A DNA stretch of 64,000 nucleotides from Phytohabitans rumicis (GCF_011764445.1 NZ_BLPG01000001.1:3658001-3722000), one strand, 5' to 3'. Counted from the stretch's first letter, positions 23,099 to 34,602 are shown. Translations and numbers: made by a program. The notes: a model not told the origin generated them from the sequence alone.

Positions 23099-23505
23099 TC
23101 ACCAGACGTAGGCGAGGACTTCCCCGCCCACCCTCGCTTGCGAGCCTGCCGGTCGGTGAGCAGCCCCTGAGACGTCGAAATGATCGCCACGCCGAGGCCG
23201 CCGAGCACGCGCGGAAGCTCCGGGGACTTGGCGTACACCCGAAGGCCGGGCTTGGATACGCGCCGGATGCCGGCGAGGCTGCGCTCGCGGCTCTGGCCGT
23301 ACTTCAGCTCGACGATCAGGCGCTTGCCGACGGCGCCCTCTTCGGGGTCCTCGACGGACCAACCGGCGATGTAGCCCTCGGCCTTGAGGACCTCGGCGAC
23401 GTTCGCCTTGATCTTCGAGTAGGGCATGGTCACCCGGTCGTGGTACGCCTGGTTGGCGTTACGCAGACGCGTCAGCATGTCTGCGATCGGGTCGGTCATG
23501 GTCAT
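23099..23505 (-). CDS. rpsH: 30S ribosomal protein S8, frameshifted near the C-terminus
   Basis: S8 organises the central domain of 16S rRNA. The frame from ATG 23505 (or 23499) reads [20 protein letters not shown] to [16 protein letters not shown], then leaves frame. The expected ending GGEVLAYVW and stop are present in another frame, ending at 23099. One missing base in the CCC at 23131-23133 (+ strand) accounts for it and gives 135 residues. Since S8 is essential, the assembly is probably wrong here. Confidence 0.93.
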
Positions 23506-23571
23506 GGGTTTGAATCAGCCTTTCTCACCGCGGTTCCCGCCTGAAGTGGGCCTACGGCGAAGCGATAGCTA

Positions 23572-23757
23572 CTACCAGGAAGCCTTGGACACGCCGGGCA
23601 GCTCACCGCGGTGGGCCATCTCCCGGATGCAGACGCGGCAGAGACCGAACTTGCGGTACACCGCCTTCGGCCGCCCGCACCGCTGGCAGCGGGTGTACGC
23701 GCGCACCGAGAACTTGGGCTTCGCGGCCGCTTTGAGGATCAGCGCCTTCTTCGCCAT
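23572..23757 (-). CDS. rpsN: 30S ribosomal protein S14, zinc (type Z) form
   Basis: This short, 61-residue S14 has two CXXC pairs ([20 protein letters not shown]) that bind zinc. It sits in the canonical spc position between rplE (3 nt) and rpsH. No zinc-independent paralog is in the window. Confidence 0.97.
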   Translation of the reverse strand: MAKKALILKAAAKPKFSVRAYTRCQRCGRPKAVYRKFGLCRVCIREMAHRGELPGVSKASW

Positions 23758-23760
23758 TGA

Positions 23761-24327
23761 TCAGTTCTCCTTGAACGGGAAGCCCAGGAGCTTGAGCAGC
23801 GCCCGGCCCTCGTCATCGGTCTTCGCGGTGGTGACCACCGTGATGTCCATGCCCCGGACCCGATCGATCCGGTCCTGGTCAATCTCGTGGAACACCGACT
23901 GCTCGGTGAGCCCGAACGTGTAGTTGCCGTTGCCGTCGAGCTTGCGCGCGTCGAGGCCGCGGAAGTCGCGGATACGCGGCAGCGCGATCGACAGCAACCG
24001 GTCCAGGAACTCCCACATCCGGTCGCCACGCAGCGTCACCTTGGCGCCGATCGGCATGCCCTCGCGGAGCTTGAACTGCGCGATCGACTTGGTCGCCCGG
24101 CGTACCTGCGGCTTCTGACCGGTGATCGTGGCGAGGTCGCGGACCGCGCCGTCGATCAGCTTGGCGTCCCGGGCGGCGTCGCCGACACCCATGTTCACCA
24201 CGATCTTGACCAGGCCCGGCACCTGCATCGCGTTCGCGTACGTGTACTGCTCGCGCAGCTTCGCCACGATCTCGTTGCGGTACCGCTCCTTCAAGCGGGG
24301 AAGCGTCTTCACGGGAGCAGTCATCAC
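23761..24327 (-). CDS. rplE: 50S ribosomal protein L5
   Basis: L5 binds 5S rRNA and forms the bridge to S13. It is 188 residues with [34 protein letters not shown] and the [20 protein letters not shown] loop. The start overlaps the rplX stop. Confidence 0.97.
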   Translation of the reverse strand: MMTAPVKTLPRLKERYRNEIVAKLREQYTYANAMQVPGLVKIVVNMGVGDAARDAKLIDGAVRDLATITGQKPQVRRATKSIAQFKLREGMPIGAKVTLRGDRMWEFLDRLLSIALPRIRDFRGLDARKLDGNGNYTFGLTEQSVFHEIDQDRIDRVRGMDITVVTTAKTDDEGRALLKLLGFPFKEN

Positions 24328-24638
24328 AGGTCCTTACCGGAGCGGCGCGAGATGCGGACCTTCTGGCCGTTCTCGTCGATGCGGTAACCGACGCGGGTCG
24401 GCTTGCCGTCGGAGTCCACGACCATCACGTTCGAGACGTGGATCGCGGCCTCCTGCGTGACGATGCCACCGGTCTTCGCACCACGCTGGGTCGTGCGGAT
24501 GCGGGTGTGCTTCTTGACGCGGTTGACGCCCTCGACGATGACCTTGTCCTGCCGCGGCAGGGCCGAAATGACCTTGCCCCGGGCACCCTTGTCCTTGCCG
24601 GCGATGACCTCGACCGTGTCGCCCTTCTTAACCTTCAC
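24324..24638 (-). CDS. rplX: 50S ribosomal protein L24
   Basis: L24 initiates 50S assembly. It is 104 residues with an N-terminal KOW motif ([20 protein letters not shown]) and the [15 protein letters not shown] segment. It follows rplN by 2 nt. Confidence 0.97.
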   Translation of the reverse strand: MKVKKGDTVEVIAGKDKGARGKVISALPRQDKVIVEGVNRVKKHTRIRTTQRGAKTGGIVTQEAAIHVSNVMVVDSDGKPTRVGYRIDENGQKVRISRRSGKDL

Positions 24639-24640
24639 GG

Positions 24641-25009
24641 TTAGAGCACCTCCGGTGCCAGCGAAATGATCTTCATGAACCGCTTGTCCCGCAGCTCGCG
24701 GCCAACCGGACCGAAGATGCGGGTGCCACGCGGGTCACCGCCGTCCTTGATGATCACGGCGGCATTCTCGTCGAAGCGGATGTACGACCCGTCCGGCCGG
24801 CGCTTCTCCTTCGCGGTGCGGACGACGACCGCCTTGACGACGTCGCCCTTCTTGACACCCGCGCCGGGGATCGCGTCCTTGACCGTGGCCACGATGACGT
24901 CGCCGATGCCGGCGTAGCGCCGACCCGAGCCACCGAGCACCCGGATGCACAGGATCTCCCGCGCACCCGTGTTGTCGGCGACCCGCAGTCGCGACTCCTG
25001 CTGAATCAC
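24641..25009 (-). CDS. rplN: 50S ribosomal protein L14
   Basis: The product is 122 residues, the universal L14 length, starting [19 protein letters not shown], with [21 protein letters not shown]14 forms an intersubunit bridge with L19. A 71-nt gap separates it from rpsQ upstream and is the widest space within this part of the cluster. Confidence 0.97.
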   Translation of the reverse strand: MIQQESRLRVADNTGAREILCIRVLGGSGRRYAGIGDVIVATVKDAIPGAGVKKGDVVKAVVVRTAKEKRRPDGSYIRFDENAAVIIKDGGDPRGTRIFGPVGRELRDKRFMKIISLAPEVL

Positions 25010-25080
25010 GTCTAACTCCTATGTCTGCCAGTTCTCCGCCGGGCCGAAGCCGACGGAGCTTGGCGGAACGGTCGGCTGAA

Positions 25081-25356
25081 CTACTTTGCCTTCTCGAGGA
25101 TCTCCACGACCCGCCACCGCTTGGTAGCGGACAGCGGACGGGTCTCCATCAGCAGCACCCGGTCGCCGACGCCGCACGCGTTCTGCTCGTCGTGCACCTT
25201 CAGCTTGCTCGTACGGCGGATGACCTTGCCGTACAGCGGGTGCTTGACCCGGTCCTCGACCTCGACCACGACGGTCTTGTCCATCTTGTCGCTGACGACC
25301 AGACCCTCACGGACCTTGCGCCGGGCCCGAGGCGCGGCGACGTTCGACTCACTCAT
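25081..25356 (-). CDS. rpsQ: 30S ribosomal protein S17
   Basis: S17 is an OB-fold 16S rRNA binder. It is 91 residues with [20 protein letters not shown] and [19 protein letters not shown]. The start overlaps the rpmC stop (4 nt). Confidence 0.97.
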   Translation of the reverse strand: MSESNVAAPRARRKVREGLVVSDKMDKTVVVEVEDRVKHPLYGKVIRRTSKLKVHDEQNACGVGDRVLLMETRPLSATKRWRVVEILEKAK

Positions 25357-25589
25357 GAAGCAATCACCTCAGTCGGCGCGGCCGAGAGCCCCAGCTCGCG
25401 CTCGCGCATGATCGTGTAAATCCGGGCGATCTCCTTGCGGATGACCTGCAGACGCTTGTTGTTGTCCAGCTGCCCGGTCGCGCTCTGTACGCGGAGGTTG
25501 AACAGCTCCGCCTTGGCCTCCCGCAGCAGCGCGACCAGTTCCTCGTCGGACTGCTCGCGCAGCTCGGCGGCCTTGGTGCCCGCTGCCAT
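25353..25589 (-). CDS. rpmC: 50S ribosomal protein L29
   Basis: L29 is a two-helix protein at the tunnel exit that contacts the signal recognition particle and trigger factor. It is 78 residues with [20 protein letters not shown] and [18 protein letters not shown]. It overlaps both rplP (1 nt) and rpsQ. Confidence 0.97.
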   Translation of the reverse strand: MAAGTKAAELREQSDEELVALLREAKAELFNLRVQSATGQLDNNKRLQVIRKEIARIYTIMRERELGLSAAPTEVIAS

Positions 25590-26014
25590 CAGACCTCACC
25601 CACTTCGCGCGTCACGATGCGGCACTTCATCGGAAGCTTGTGGATCGCGCGACGCATCGCCTCTCGCGCGATCGCCTCGTTCGGGAATGACATCTCGAAC
25701 AGGACCCGTCCCGGCTTGATGTTGGCGACCCACCACTCCGGCGAGCCCTTACCGGAACCCATCCGGGTTTCGGCCGGCTTCTTCGTCAGGGCCTGGTCCG
25801 GGAAGACCGTGATCCAGACCTTGCCACCACGCTTGATGTGGCGGGTCATCGCGATACGCGCCGACTCGATCTGCCGGTTGGTCACGTAGGCGGGCTCCAG
25901 CGCCTGGATACCAAACTCACCGAAGACCACCCGGTTGCCGCCCTTGCTCGCCCCGGACCGGGACGGGTGGTGCGGCTTGCGGAAGCCCTTCGGGGGCTTA
26001 CGCGGCATCAGCAT
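25589..26014 (-). CDS. rplP: 50S ribosomal protein L16
   Basis: L16 shapes the A-site side of the peptidyl-transferase centre. It is 141 residues with [17 protein letters not shown], the [14 protein letters not shown] loop that reaches the active site and [13 protein letters not shown]. It follows rpsC by 3 nt. Confidence 0.97.
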   Translation of the reverse strand: MLMPRKPPKGFRKPHHPSRSGASKGGNRVVFGEFGIQALEPAYVTNRQIESARIAMTRHIKRGGKVWITVFPDQALTKKPAETRMGSGKGSPEWWVANIKPGRVLFEMSFPNEAIAREAMRRAIHKLPMKCRIVTREVGEV

Positions 26015-26017
26015 GTG

Positions 26018-26872
26018 TCAGCCCTCCTGCTGCTGCTCACTGGGAGCGTCACTCGGTGCGGCCTCCGGAGCGGCGGCCGCGGGCGCGGGCTGCTCGGCAG
26101 CCGCCGCGGCAGCCGCACGGCCCGCCTCGGTGCCGCCGGCGGTCGTACCGGAAGAACCGGAACGGCCACGGCGCGGCCGCTCGGGACGGTCGCCGCGATC
26201 GCGCCGCGGACGCGCCGGGCCCGTGTCGGCCGGGGTCTCCCGGCCGGGTACGGCGTCGCCCTTGTAGATCCACACCTTCACGCCGATCCGGCCGAAGGTG
26301 GTACGCGCCTCGAAGAAGCCGTACTCGATGTTGGCCCGCAGCGTGTGCAGCGGCACCCGGCCCTCGCGGTAGAACTCGGTGCGGCTCATCTCGGCGCCGC
26401 CCAGGCGGCCCGAGACCTGCACCCGGATGCCCCGCACGATCGGGTTCTTCATCGCGGACTGCATGGCCTTGCGCATCGCCCGGCGGAAGCTGACCCGGCT
26501 GGACAGCTGCTCGGCCACGCCCTGCGCGACGAGCTGCGCGTCCGACTCGGGGCTCTTTACCTCGAGGATGTTGAGCTGCACCTGCTTGCCGGTGAGCTTC
26601 TCCAGCTCGCCGCGGATCCGGTCGGCCTCCGCGCCCTTACGGCCGATGACGATGCCCGGCCGGGCGGTGTGGATGTCGACCCGGACCCGGTCGCGGGTGC
26701 GCTCGATGTCAACCTTGGAAATGCCAGCGCGCTCCAGGCCCTTGGACATCATCCGCCGGATCTTCACGTCCTCGGCGATGTAGTCCTTGTAGAGCTTGTC
26801 CGCGTACCAGCGGGACTTCCAGTCGGTCGAGATGCCGAGCCGGAACCCGTGCGGGTGAACCTTCTGACCCAT
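26018..26872 (-). CDS. rpsC: 30S ribosomal protein S3 with long C-terminal tail
   Basis: S3 lines the mRNA entry channel. It has an N-terminal KH domain ([18 protein letters not shown]) and a C-terminal S3 domain ending near residue 212. The remaining 70 residues are a low-complexity Pro/Arg then Ala/Glu/Gln tail, making 284 in total, much longer than the roughly 230 of E. coli. Similar tails are known in actinobacteria. It shares one base with the end of rplV. Confidence 0.96.
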   Translation of the reverse strand: MGQKVHPHGFRLGISTDWKSRWYADKLYKDYIAEDVKIRRMMSKGLERAGISKVDIERTRDRVRVDIHTARPGIVIGRKGAEADRIRGELEKLTGKQVQLNILEVKSPESDAQLVAQGVAEQLSSRVSFRRAMRKAMQSAMKNPIVRGIRVQVSGRLGGAEMSRTEFYREGRVPLHTLRANIEYGFFEARTTFGRIGVKVWIYKGDAVPGRETPADTGPARPRRDRGDRPERPRRGRSGSSGTTAGGTEAGRAAAAAAAEQPAPAAAAPEAAPSDAPSEQQQEG

Positions 26873-27339
26873 TACTCGGTCCCTTCCTCGGCGGTCTCCG
26901 CCTTCGTCTCAGCCGGCTCGGTCGCCTTGGCCGGAGCGGCGGCCTTCTTCGCCGCCTTGCGAGCCGGCCCCTTCGGCGCCACGGCCTCCACCACGATCGT
27001 GATGTGGCAGGTGCGCTTGCGGATCCGGTACGCCCGACCCTGCGCCCGCGGCTGGAACCGCTTCAGCGTCGGTCCCTCGTCGACGTACGCCTCGCTGACG
27101 AGCAGCGCCTCGGGGTCCAGCCGCTCGTTGTTCTCGGCGTTCGCGATCGCGCTGGCGAGGACCTTGTAAACCGGCTCGCTCGCCCCTTGCGGCGCGAACT
27201 TCAGCACCGTGAGTGCCTCCTGCGCGGGCAGACCGCGGACGAGGTTGACCACCCGGCGCGCCTTGGTCGGCGAGATGCGCACGTGCCGCGCAACCGCCCG
27301 CGCGCCCGGAAGCGCCGGAGCGTCGCCCTTAACTGGCAT
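26872..27339 (-). CDS. rplV: 50S ribosomal protein L22
   Basis: L22 extends a beta-hairpin into the exit tunnel and is where some macrolide-resistance changes occur. The core is about 120 residues ([34 protein letters not shown]), followed by an Ala/Lys/Glu-rich tail of about 35 residues, giving 155. It lies 39 nt downstream of rpsS. Confidence 0.96.
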   Translation of the reverse strand: MPVKGDAPALPGARAVARHVRISPTKARRVVNLVRGLPAQEALTVLKFAPQGASEPVYKVLASAIANAENNERLDPEALLVSEAYVDEGPTLKRFQPRAQGRAYRIRKRTCHITIVVEAVAPKGPARKAAKKAAAPAKATEPAETKAETAEEGTE

Positions 27340-27378
27340 CGCTGTAACCCCTTGATCCTTTATCCGTAGTCCTGCCGC

Positions 27379-27660
27379 TTACCGGCGCCGGCTCTTGCGG
27401 TCGTCCTTCTCGTGACCCTTGAACGTGCGGGTCAGCGCGAACTCGCCGAGCTTGTGCCCGACCATCGCCTCGGTGACGAACACCGGTACGTGCTTGCGTC
27501 CGTCGTGCACCGCGATCGTGTGCCCGAGCATCTCGGGGATGATCGTGGAACGCCGGGACCAAGTCTTGATGACGTTCTTCGAGCCCTTGTCGTTCTGCGT
27601 CTCCACCTTCTTGAGCAGGTGGTCGTCGATGAACGGGCCCTTCTTGAGACTGCGTGGCAT
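27379..27660 (-). CDS. rpsS: 30S ribosomal protein S19
   Basis: S19 lies in the 30S head with S13. It is 93 residues: [19 protein letters not shown], then [20 protein letters not shown] and [14 protein letters not shown]. It starts 3 nt after the rplB stop. Confidence 0.97.
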   Translation of the reverse strand: MPRSLKKGPFIDDHLLKKVETQNDKGSKNVIKTWSRRSTIIPEMLGHTIAVHDGRKHVPVFVTEAMVGHKLGEFALTRTFKGHEKDDRKSRRR

Positions 27661-27663
27661 GGG

Positions 27664-28503
27664 TTAACCCCGCTTCCGGTTTGCGTAACGACGGCGGACG
27701 ATCAGCCGGTCGCTCGGCTGGCCCTTACGGCGGGTGCGGCCCTCGGGCTTGCCCTGCGGGTTCACCGGGTGGCGACCGCCGGAGGTCTTGCCCTCACCGC
27801 CACCGTGCGGGTGGTCGACCGGGTTCATGGCCACACCGCGGACGGTCGGGCGCTTGCCCTTCCACCGCATCCGGCCGGCCTTACCCCAGTTGATGTTGGA
27901 CTGGTCGGCGTTGCCGATCTCGCCCACGGTCGCGCGGCAGCGCACGTCGACCCGGCGGATCTCACCCGACGGCATACGCAGCGTGGCGTACGCGCCCTCG
28001 CGGCCGAGCAGTTGGATGCCGACGCCGGCCGAGCGGGCCAGCTTGGCGCCGCCGCCCGGGCGCAGCTCCACGCAGTGGATCTGCGTACCCACCGGAATGT
28101 TGCGCAGCGGCAGGTTGTTGCCCGGCTTGATGTCGGCACCCGGCCCGGACTCGACCCGGTCGCCCTGCTTCAGGTCCTTCGGCGCGACGATGTAGCGCTT
28201 CTCGCCGTCGACGTAGTGCAGCAGCGCGATACGGGCGGTGCGGTTCGGGTCGTACTCGATGTGCGCGACCTTCGCCGGTACGCCGTCCTTGTCGACCCGC
28301 TTGAAGTCGATCAGCCGGTACTGGCGCTTGTGCCCGCCGCCCTGGTGACGCGTGGTGATCTTGCCGGTGGCGTTCCGGCCGCCCTTCTTGGGCAGCGGCA
28401 CCAGCAGCGACTTCTCCGGCGTCGAGCGCGTGATCTCGGCGAAGTCGGCGACGCTGGAGCCACGGCGGCCCGGCGACGTCGGCTTGTACTTACGAATCGG
28501 CAT
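27664..28503 (-). CDS. rplB: 50S ribosomal protein L2
   Basis: L2 is a universal 23S rRNA binder near the peptidyl-transferase centre. It is 279 residues with the OB and SH3-like domains and the conserved loop [17 protein letters not shown], whose histidine is nearly invariant. It lies 13 nt downstream of rplW. Confidence 0.97.
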   Translation of the reverse strand: MPIRKYKPTSPGRRGSSVADFAEITRSTPEKSLLVPLPKKGGRNATGKITTRHQGGGHKRQYRLIDFKRVDKDGVPAKVAHIEYDPNRTARIALLHYVDGEKRYIVAPKDLKQGDRVESGPGADIKPGNNLPLRNIPVGTQIHCVELRPGGGAKLARSAGVGIQLLGREGAYATLRMPSGEIRRVDVRCRATVGEIGNADQSNINWGKAGRMRWKGKRPTVRGVAMNPVDHPHGGGEGKTSGGRHPVNPQGKPEGRTRRKGQPSDRLIVRRRYANRKRG

Positions 28504-28516
28504 CGTTTACCACTCC

Positions 28517-28819
28517 CTAGCTGACCGGGCCGCCGAAGGCCTCGATGCGGTCACCGTCAGCCAGCTTCACCAGCGCCCGCTTGGTGGCCTTGCGCTGCCC
28601 CCACCCGGTACGGGTGCGCTTGCGCTTGCCCTCGCGGTTGGCGGTGTTGACCGTCAGGACGCGGACGTTGAAGATCTGCTGGATAGCGATCTTGATCTCG
28701 GTCTTGTTGGCGTCCGGGCGGACCAGGAACGTGTACCAGTTCTGGTCGAGAACGCTGTAGCTCTTCTCGGACACGACCGGCGCGATGATGATGTCGCGCG
28801 GATCCGGGATCGTGGTCAC
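28517..28819 (-). CDS. rplW: 50S ribosomal protein L23
   Basis: L23 is the trigger factor and SRP docking protein at the exit tunnel. The GTG at 28819 overlaps the rplD stop (GTGA) and gives a 100-residue protein, [20 protein letters not shown] to [11 protein letters not shown], with [18 protein letters not shown]. The longer open frame upstream is overlap with rplD. Confidence 0.95.
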   Translation of the reverse strand: MTTIPDPRDIIIAPVVSEKSYSVLDQNWYTFLVRPDANKTEIKIAIQQIFNVRVLTVNTANREGKRKRTRTGWGQRKATKRALVKLADGDRIEAFGGPVS

Positions 28820-29459
28820 TTGCCTTCCTCCGTCGTCTCGCCCAGGAACTCGGCCAGCGCGTCCTTGGTGAAGACCACGTCGTCGGCGAGCAGCACGTCG
28901 TACGTGTTGAGCTGGCCGGCCTCGATGAGGTGCACGCCGCTGCCGCCCAGGTTGCGCAGGGAGAGCCAATTGAGCTCGTCCACGCTCGTGAGCACGACCA
29001 GCACGCGCTTGCGCTCGGTCGCCGTACGCAGCGTCTTCAGGGCTTCCTTCGTCGACGGCTTCTCGCCCGTGACGAAACCCTCGACGACGTGCAGGCGGCC
29101 CTCGCGCGCCCGGTCCGACAGGGCGCCACGCAACGCGGCGACCTTCATCTTCTTCGGGGTCCGCTGGCTGTAGTCGCGCGGCACCGGGCCGTGGACCACG
29201 CCACCGCCGGTGAACTGCGGCGCGCGGATCGAGCCCTGGCGGGCACGACCGGTGCCCTTCTGCTTGTACGGCTTCTTGCCGCCACCGGCGACCTCACCGC
29301 GCGTCTTCGCCTTGTGCGTGCCCTGGCGGGCGGCCGCGAGCTGGGCCACCACGACCTGGTGCATCAGCGGGATGTTCGCCTGTACGTCGAACACCTCGGC
29401 GGGCAGCTCGACGGTGCCGGCGGTCGTGCCCTCGGGGTCAGTACGCCAACCGTGGTCAC
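28816..29459 (-). CDS. rplD: 50S ribosomal protein L4, frameshifted near the N-terminus
   Basis: The GTG at 29459 overlaps the rplC stop (GTGA) and reads VTTVGVLTP, after which the frame is lost. The body ([20 protein letters not shown] to [13 protein letters not shown], with the tunnel loop [19 protein letters not shown]) is in another frame. Restoring one base in the G4 run at 29434-29437 (+ strand) gives a continuous 214-residue L4. The protein is essential, so this is very probably a base-call deletion. Confidence 0.93.
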
Positions 29460-30118
29460 TTGGTAGCACCACCCTTCGCCTTGGCCTTGGCCGCCGTGCG
29501 GACCAGGACCAGCGCGCCGGCCGGGCCGGGGATCGCGCCCCTGACCAGCAGCAGGTTGTTGTCGGAGTCGATCGCCTGGATGGTGAGGTTCTGCGCGGTG
29601 TACCGCACGCCACCCATCCGGCCGGCCATCCGTACGCCCTTGAAGACGCGACCCGGGGTCGCGCAGGCGCCGATCGAGCCGGGCGAGCGGTGCTTCCGCT
29701 CCACACCGTGGCTCGCGCGGAGGCCGTGGAAGCCGTGCCGCTTCATGACGCCGGCGAAGCCCTTGCCCTTGGTACGACCGGTGACGTCGATCGGGGCGCC
29801 CGCCTCGAACGACTCGACGGTGACCTCCTGGCCGAGCTCGTACTCGCTCGCGTCGGTCGTGCGCAGCTCGACGATGTGTCGCCGCGGCGCCGTGCCGGCC
29901 TTCTCGAAGTGGCCGGTCCGGGGCTTGTTCACCTTGCGCGGGTCAACAGCGCCGAACGCGAGCTGGATGGCGGCGTAGCCGTCCTTGTCCGCGGTGCGCA
30001 CCTGGGTCACGACGCACGGGCCGGCCTGCACCACGGTCACCGGGACAACCTTGTTGTTGTCCCAGACCTGGGTCATGCCGAGCTTGGCGCCCAGGATGCC
30101 CTTCACTTGCCTGTCCAT
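29456..30118 (-). CDS. rplC: 50S ribosomal protein L3
   Basis: L3 approaches the peptidyl-transferase centre with a long loop. It is 220 residues beginning [18 protein letters not shown], with [21 protein letters not shown] and [17 protein letters not shown] in the conserved core. It follows rpsJ by 13 nt and overlaps rplD. Confidence 0.97.
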   Translation of the reverse strand: MDRQVKGILGAKLGMTQVWDNNKVVPVTVVQAGPCVVTQVRTADKDGYAAIQLAFGAVDPRKVNKPRTGHFEKAGTAPRRHIVELRTTDASEYELGQEVTVESFEAGAPIDVTGRTKGKGFAGVMKRHGFHGLRASHGVERKHRSPGSIGACATPGRVFKGVRMAGRMGGVRYTAQNLTIQAIDSDNNLLLVRGAIPGPAGALVLVRTAAKAKAKGGATK

Positions 30119-30131
30119 GAGTTCGCAGTCC

Positions 30132-30440
30132 CTACAGCTTGATCTCGATGTCGACGCCAGCCGGCAGGTCGAGGCGCATGAGCGAGTCGACCGTCTTGGG
30201 GGTCGGGTCGATGATGTCGATCAGACGCTTGTGCGTGCGCATCTCGAAGTGCTCGCGCGAATCCTTGTACTTGTGCGGCGACCGGATCACGCAGAAACGG
30301 TTGATCTCGGTCGGCAGCGGCACCGGGCCCGCGACCTGAGCACCGGTACGGGTCACCGTCTCCACGATCTTCCGAGCCGAGGAGTCGACGACCTCGTGGT
30401 CATAGGCCTTGAGCCGGATGCGGATCTTCTGTCCCGCCAT
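30132..30440 (-). CDS. rpsJ: 30S ribosomal protein S10 / NusE
   Basis: S10 is both a 30S head protein and the NusE partner of NusB in antitermination. The start ATG 30440 ([19 protein letters not shown]) has GAAGGAA upstream and gives 102 residues, the family norm. It opens the S10 operon after a 276-nt gap behind tuf that holds a strong hairpin. Confidence 0.97.
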
Positions 30441-30604
30441 GGTGGCTTCTGTTCCTTCTCTCGCGATGCCGCTGTTTGGCCGACCCCCGCGGTCGGGCGT
30501 GTCGCGCCCTGTGGCCAGACTCCGCCCCATATCTGGGGCCGATCCTGGTTGGTGCGGGGGTCAAGGCACCGGGCGTGTCAACACACCCCGGCCACCCGCG
30601 AGGA

Positions 30605-30647
30605 TGGCCGGCTGCTGTTTATCGTTACGAACGGCAGCAGCCGGCCA
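30605..30647 (-). terminator. Terminator-like hairpin between tuf and rpsJ
   Basis: Perfect 13-nt arms TGGCCGGCTGCTG (30605-30617) and its complement (30635-30647) surround a 17-nt loop, about 70 nt downstream of the tuf stop. It separates the str operon from the S10 operon. There is no T tract. Confidence 0.7.
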
Positions 30648-30716
30648 CCCCGCAAAAGCGCAACCTGACTAGTATGCCGTACTACCGCACGGCAGGTCTA
30701 ATCGGGGTTACTCAGT

Positions 30717-31910
30717 TCACTTGATGATCTTGGTAACCTGGCCGGCGCCGACCGTACGGCCACCCTCGCGGATCGCGAACTTCAGACCCTGGTCCATGGC
30801 GATGGGCTGGATCAGCTTCACGGTCATCGAGGTGTTGTCGCCCGGCATGACCATCTCGGTGCCCTCGGGCAGCGTGACGACGCCGGTGACGTCCGTGGTG
30901 CGGAAGTAGAACTGCGGCCGGTAGTTCTGGAAGAACGGCGTGTGACGGCCGCCCTCCTCCTTGGACAGGATGTAAACCTGGCCCTCGAACTCGGTGTGCG
31001 GCGTGGTCGTGCCGGGCTTGATGACAACCATGCCCCGCTCGACGTCCTCACGCTTCACACCACGCAGCAGCAGACCGACGTTCTCGCCAGCGCGGGCCTC
31101 GTCGAGCAGCTTGCGGAACATCTCGATGCCGGTGCAGGTGGTCTTGATCGACTTCTCGCGAATGCCGACGATCTCGACTTCCTCGTTCGGCTTCAGCACG
31201 CCACGCTCGGCGCGACCGGTCACCACGGTGCCGCGACCGGTGATCGTGAAGACGTCCTCGATCGGCATCAGGAACGGCTTCTCGACCTCGCGCTCCGGCT
31301 GCGGGATCGCGGTGTCGACCGCGTTCATCAGCTCCATGAGCTTCTCGGTCCACTCCGCGTCGCCCTCGAGCGCCTTGAGCGCCGAGACGCGCACGACCGG
31401 CAGGTCGTCGCCCGGGAACTCGTAGATGGACAGCAGCTCACGGACCTCGAGCTCGACGAGCTCAAGGAGCTCCTCGTCCTCGACCATGTCGCTCTTGTTG
31501 AGCGCCACGACGATGTAGGGAACGCCGACCTGGCGGGCCAGGAGCACGTGCTCCTTGGTCTGCGGCATCGGGCCGTCGGTGGCGGCCACGACCAGGATCG
31601 CGCCGTCCATCTGCGCGGCACCGGTGATCATGTTCTTGATGTAGTCGGCGTGACCAGGACAGTCAACGTGCGCGTAGTGCCGCGCCTCAGTCTGGTACTC
31701 GACGTGAGCGATCGAGATCGTGATGCCGCGGGCCTTCTCCTCCGGCGCCTTGTCGATCTCGTCGAACGGCGTGTACGGGTTGAGGGTGGGCATCTTGTCG
31801 TGCAGGACCTTGGTGATGGCCGCGGTCAGCGTCGTCTTACCGTGGTCGATATGACCAATGGTGCCGATGTTGACGTGCGGCTTAGTCCGCTCGAACTTCG
31901 CCTTCGCCAC
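30717..31910 (-). CDS. tuf: Elongation factor Tu
   Basis: EF-Tu delivers aminoacyl-tRNA to the ribosome as a GTP complex. The full-length 397-residue protein has GHIDHGKTT (P-loop), DCPGHADY (G3), NKSD (G4), and domains 2 and 3 ending [11 protein letters not shown]. It follows fusA by 85 nt as the last gene of the str operon. No second tuf is in the window. Confidence 0.98.
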   Translation of the reverse strand: MAKAKFERTKPHVNIGTIGHIDHGKTTLTAAITKVLHDKMPTLNPYTPFDEIDKAPEEKARGITISIAHVEYQTEARHYAHVDCPGHADYIKNMITGAAQMDGAILVVAATDGPMPQTKEHVLLARQVGVPYIVVALNKSDMVEDEELLELVELEVRELLSIYEFPGDDLPVVRVSALKALEGDAEWTEKLMELMNAVDTAIPQPEREVEKPFLMPIEDVFTITGRGTVVTGRAERGVLKPNEEVEIVGIREKSIKTTCTGIEMFRKLLDEARAGENVGLLLRGVKREDVERGMVVIKPGTTTPHTEFEGQVYILSKEEGGRHTPFFQNYRPQFYFRTTDVTGVVTLPEGTEMVMPGDNTSMTVKLIQPIAMDQGLKFAIREGGRTVGAGQVTKIIK

Positions 31911-31995
31911 TGGTGTCCTCCTGTGGACTTCTTGGTTCGTACGCTTGGTCTTGCAACTGTGCGGCCATCAGGCCCGGTCTGGCGCAGTTCTTGGG

Positions 31996-34093
31996 CTACT
32001 CGCCCGTCGCCTTCGCGATGATCTCCTTCGCCACGTTCTGGGGAACCTCGGCGTAGGAGTCAAACTGCATGCTGTAGCTCGCCCGGCCCTGGGTCTTCGA
32101 CCGCAGGTCGCCGACGTAGCCGAACATCTCCGACAGGGGAACCAGGGCGCGGACGACGCGGGCACCCCGCGCTCTTCCATCGCCTGGATGATGCCCCGGC
32201 GGGAGTTGAGGTCGCCGATGACGTCACCCATGTTCTCCTCAGGAGTGGTGACCTCAACGGCCATCATCGGCTCGAGCAGCGCCGGGTCGGCCTTGCGGGC
32301 GGCCTCCTTGAGCACCATCGAGCCAGCGATCTTGAACGCCATTTCGGACGAGTCGACCTCGTGGTACTTCCCGTCCAGCAGCGTGAGCTTCACGCCCACC
32401 AGCGGGTAACCGGCGAGGATGCCGTACTGCATGGCGTCCTGGGCACCGGCGTCGACCGAGGGGATGAACTCCTTCGGGATGCGACCACCGGTGACCGAGT
32501 TCTGGAACTCGTACGTCGGCGCGTCGGTCTCCAGCGGCAGCGGCTCAAGGCTGACGACGACGCTCGCGTACTGGCCGGAGCCGCCCGTCTGCTTCTTGTG
32601 CGTGTACTCGACCTTGTCCACCTTCCGGCGGATGGTCTCGCGGTACGCCACCTGAGGCTTGCCGATGTTGGCCTCGACGTTGAACTCCCGGCGCATCCGG
32701 TCGACCAGGATGTCGAGGTGCAGCTCGCCCATACCGGAGATGACCGTCTGACCGGTCTCCTCGTCGTTGGCGACGCGGAACGTCGGGTCCTCTTCGGCCA
32801 GGCGCTGGATCGCGGTGCCCAGCTTCTCCTGGTCGGCCTTGGTCTTCGGCTCGATCGCCACCTGGATGACCGGCTCAGGGAACGTCATCGACTCCAGGAT
32901 CACCGGGTTGGTCGGGTCGCACAGCGTGTCACCAGTGGTGGTCTGCTTGAGCCCTGTACCGCGATGATGTCGCCGGCCTGCGCCGTGGCACGCTCTTCCC
33001 GCTTGTTGGCGTGCATCTGGTAGATCTTGCCGATGCGCTCTTTGCGGTCCTTGGTGGAGTTAATCACCTGGGAACCGGATTCGAGCTTGCCCGAGTAGAG
33101 CCGGACGTAGGTGAGCTTGCCGAGGTGCTTGTCCGTCTGGATCTTGAAGGCCAGCGCGGAGAACGGCTCGCTCATCGACGGCTTGCGCAGCAACGGCGTC
33201 TCACCGTCGGTCGCCGTACCCTCGATCGCCGGGATGTCCAGCGGCGAGGGCAGGAAGTCGATCACCGCGTCGAGCATCGGCTGGATGCCCTTGTTCTTGA
33301 ACGCGGAACCGCACAGCACCGGGTTGGCCTTGCCTGCGACGGTGGCCCGCCGGATGCCCGCCTTGATCGCCTCGGCGGAGAGCTCCTCACCCTCGAGGTA
33401 CTTCTCCATGACAGTGTCGTCAACGTCGGCGAGCGTCTCGATCAGCTTCTCGCGCCACTCGGCGGCATCGTCGGCGAGGCCGGCCGGGATCTCCTCGATC
33501 GCGTAGTCCTCGCCCTTCTGGGTCTCACCACGCCAGGTCAGCGCGCGCATGCCGATCAGGTCGACGACGCCGATGTGGTCGCCTTCGAGCCCGATCGGGA
33601 TCTGCAGCACCAGCGGGGTGGCGTTCAGCCGGTCGATCATCATCTGCACGCAGCGGAAGAAGTCCGCGCCGGTCCGGTCGAGCTTGTTGACGAAGCACAT
33701 CCGGGGAACGTTGTACTTGTCCGCCTGGCGCCACACGTTCTCGGTCTGCGGCTCCACGCCGGCCACGCCGTCGTACACCGCGATCGCACCGTCGAGCACC
33801 CGCAGGTTGCGCTCCACCTCGACCGTGAAGTCGACGTGGCCCGGGGTGTCGATGATGTTGATCGGGTGACCCTTCCACTCGACCTTGGTGGCGGCCGAGG
33901 TGATGGTGATGCCCCGCTCTTGCTCCTGCTCCATCCAGTCCATGACGGCGGCGCCCTCGTGGACCTCACCGATCTTGTACGTGATGCCGGTGTAGAACAG
34001 GATCCGCTCAGTCGTGGTCGTCTTACCGGCATCGATGTGCGCCATGATGCCGATGTTGCGGAGCTTGGCAAGCGCGTTGTCGGCGGCAGCCAC
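31996..34093 (-). CDS. fusA: Elongation factor G, broken by two one-base frameshifts
   Basis: EF-G drives ribosomal translocation. The N-terminal frame (G-domain [21 protein letters not shown]) is lost at AGDIIAVQG, where a GG at about 32951 appears collapsed to G ([10 protein letters not shown] is expected). The middle frame ([19 protein letters not shown] onward) is lost after IQAMEERG, where the C run at 32165-32168 (+ strand) is one short. The third frame supplies [16 protein letters not shown] and the end [11 protein letters not shown] at 31996. With both repairs the protein is 699 residues, the normal length. Two disabling breaks in an essential single gene point to assembly error. Confidence 0.95.
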
Positions 34094-34131
34094 GGTAATC
34101 CCTACTTCGTCGTCTCGTCGGGGTGCTGGGG

Positions 34132-34602
34132 TTACCAGCGGTAGTGGGCGAAAGCCTTGTTGGACTCCGCCATCTTGTGCGTGTCCTCGCGCCGCTTCAC
34201 CGAAGCGCCGAGGCCGTTGCTCGCGTCGAGCAGCTCATTCTGCAGCCGCTCGATCATGGTCTTCTCGCGGCGGGCCTTGGAGTACTGCACCAGCCAGCGC
34301 AGGCCCAGGGTGGTCGCCCGGGTCGGACGGACCTCGACCGGCACCTGGTAGGTCGCGCCACCGACACGGCGGCTGCGGACCTCGAGGGTCGGCTTCACGT
34401 TGTCCATCGCCCGCTTGAGGGTGACGACCGGGTCGGTGCCGGTCTTCTCCCGGCAACCCTCCAGCGCGCCGTACACCACACGCTCGGCGAGCTGGCGCTT
34501 GCCGCGCATCAGGATCTTGTTGACCAACTGGGTGACCAGCGGTGAGTTGTACACCGGATCGGCGACCAGCGGCCGGCGCGGCGCGGGGCCCTTACGCGGC
34601 AT
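34132..34602 (-). CDS. rpsG: 30S ribosomal protein S7
   Basis: S7 nucleates the 3' domain of 16S rRNA and contacts E-site tRNA. The ATG at 34602 lies 1 nt after the rpsL stop and gives 156 residues: [36 protein letters not shown], ending AFAHYRW. It lies between rpsL and fusA (38 nt). Confidence 0.97.
   Translation of the reverse strand: MPRKGPAPRRPLVADPVYNSPLVTQLVNKILMRGKRQLAERVVYGALEGCREKTGTDPVVTLKRAMDNVKPTLEVRSRRVGGATYQVPVEVRPTRATTLGLRWLVQYSKARREKTMIERLQNELLDASNGLGASVKRREDTHKMAESNKAFAHYRW

Noticed and set aside
31996-34093. fusA split into separate functional genes, or programmed frameshifting
   Set aside because: No slippery heptamer or downstream structure is evident at either site, and simple one-base repair gives normal EF-G.
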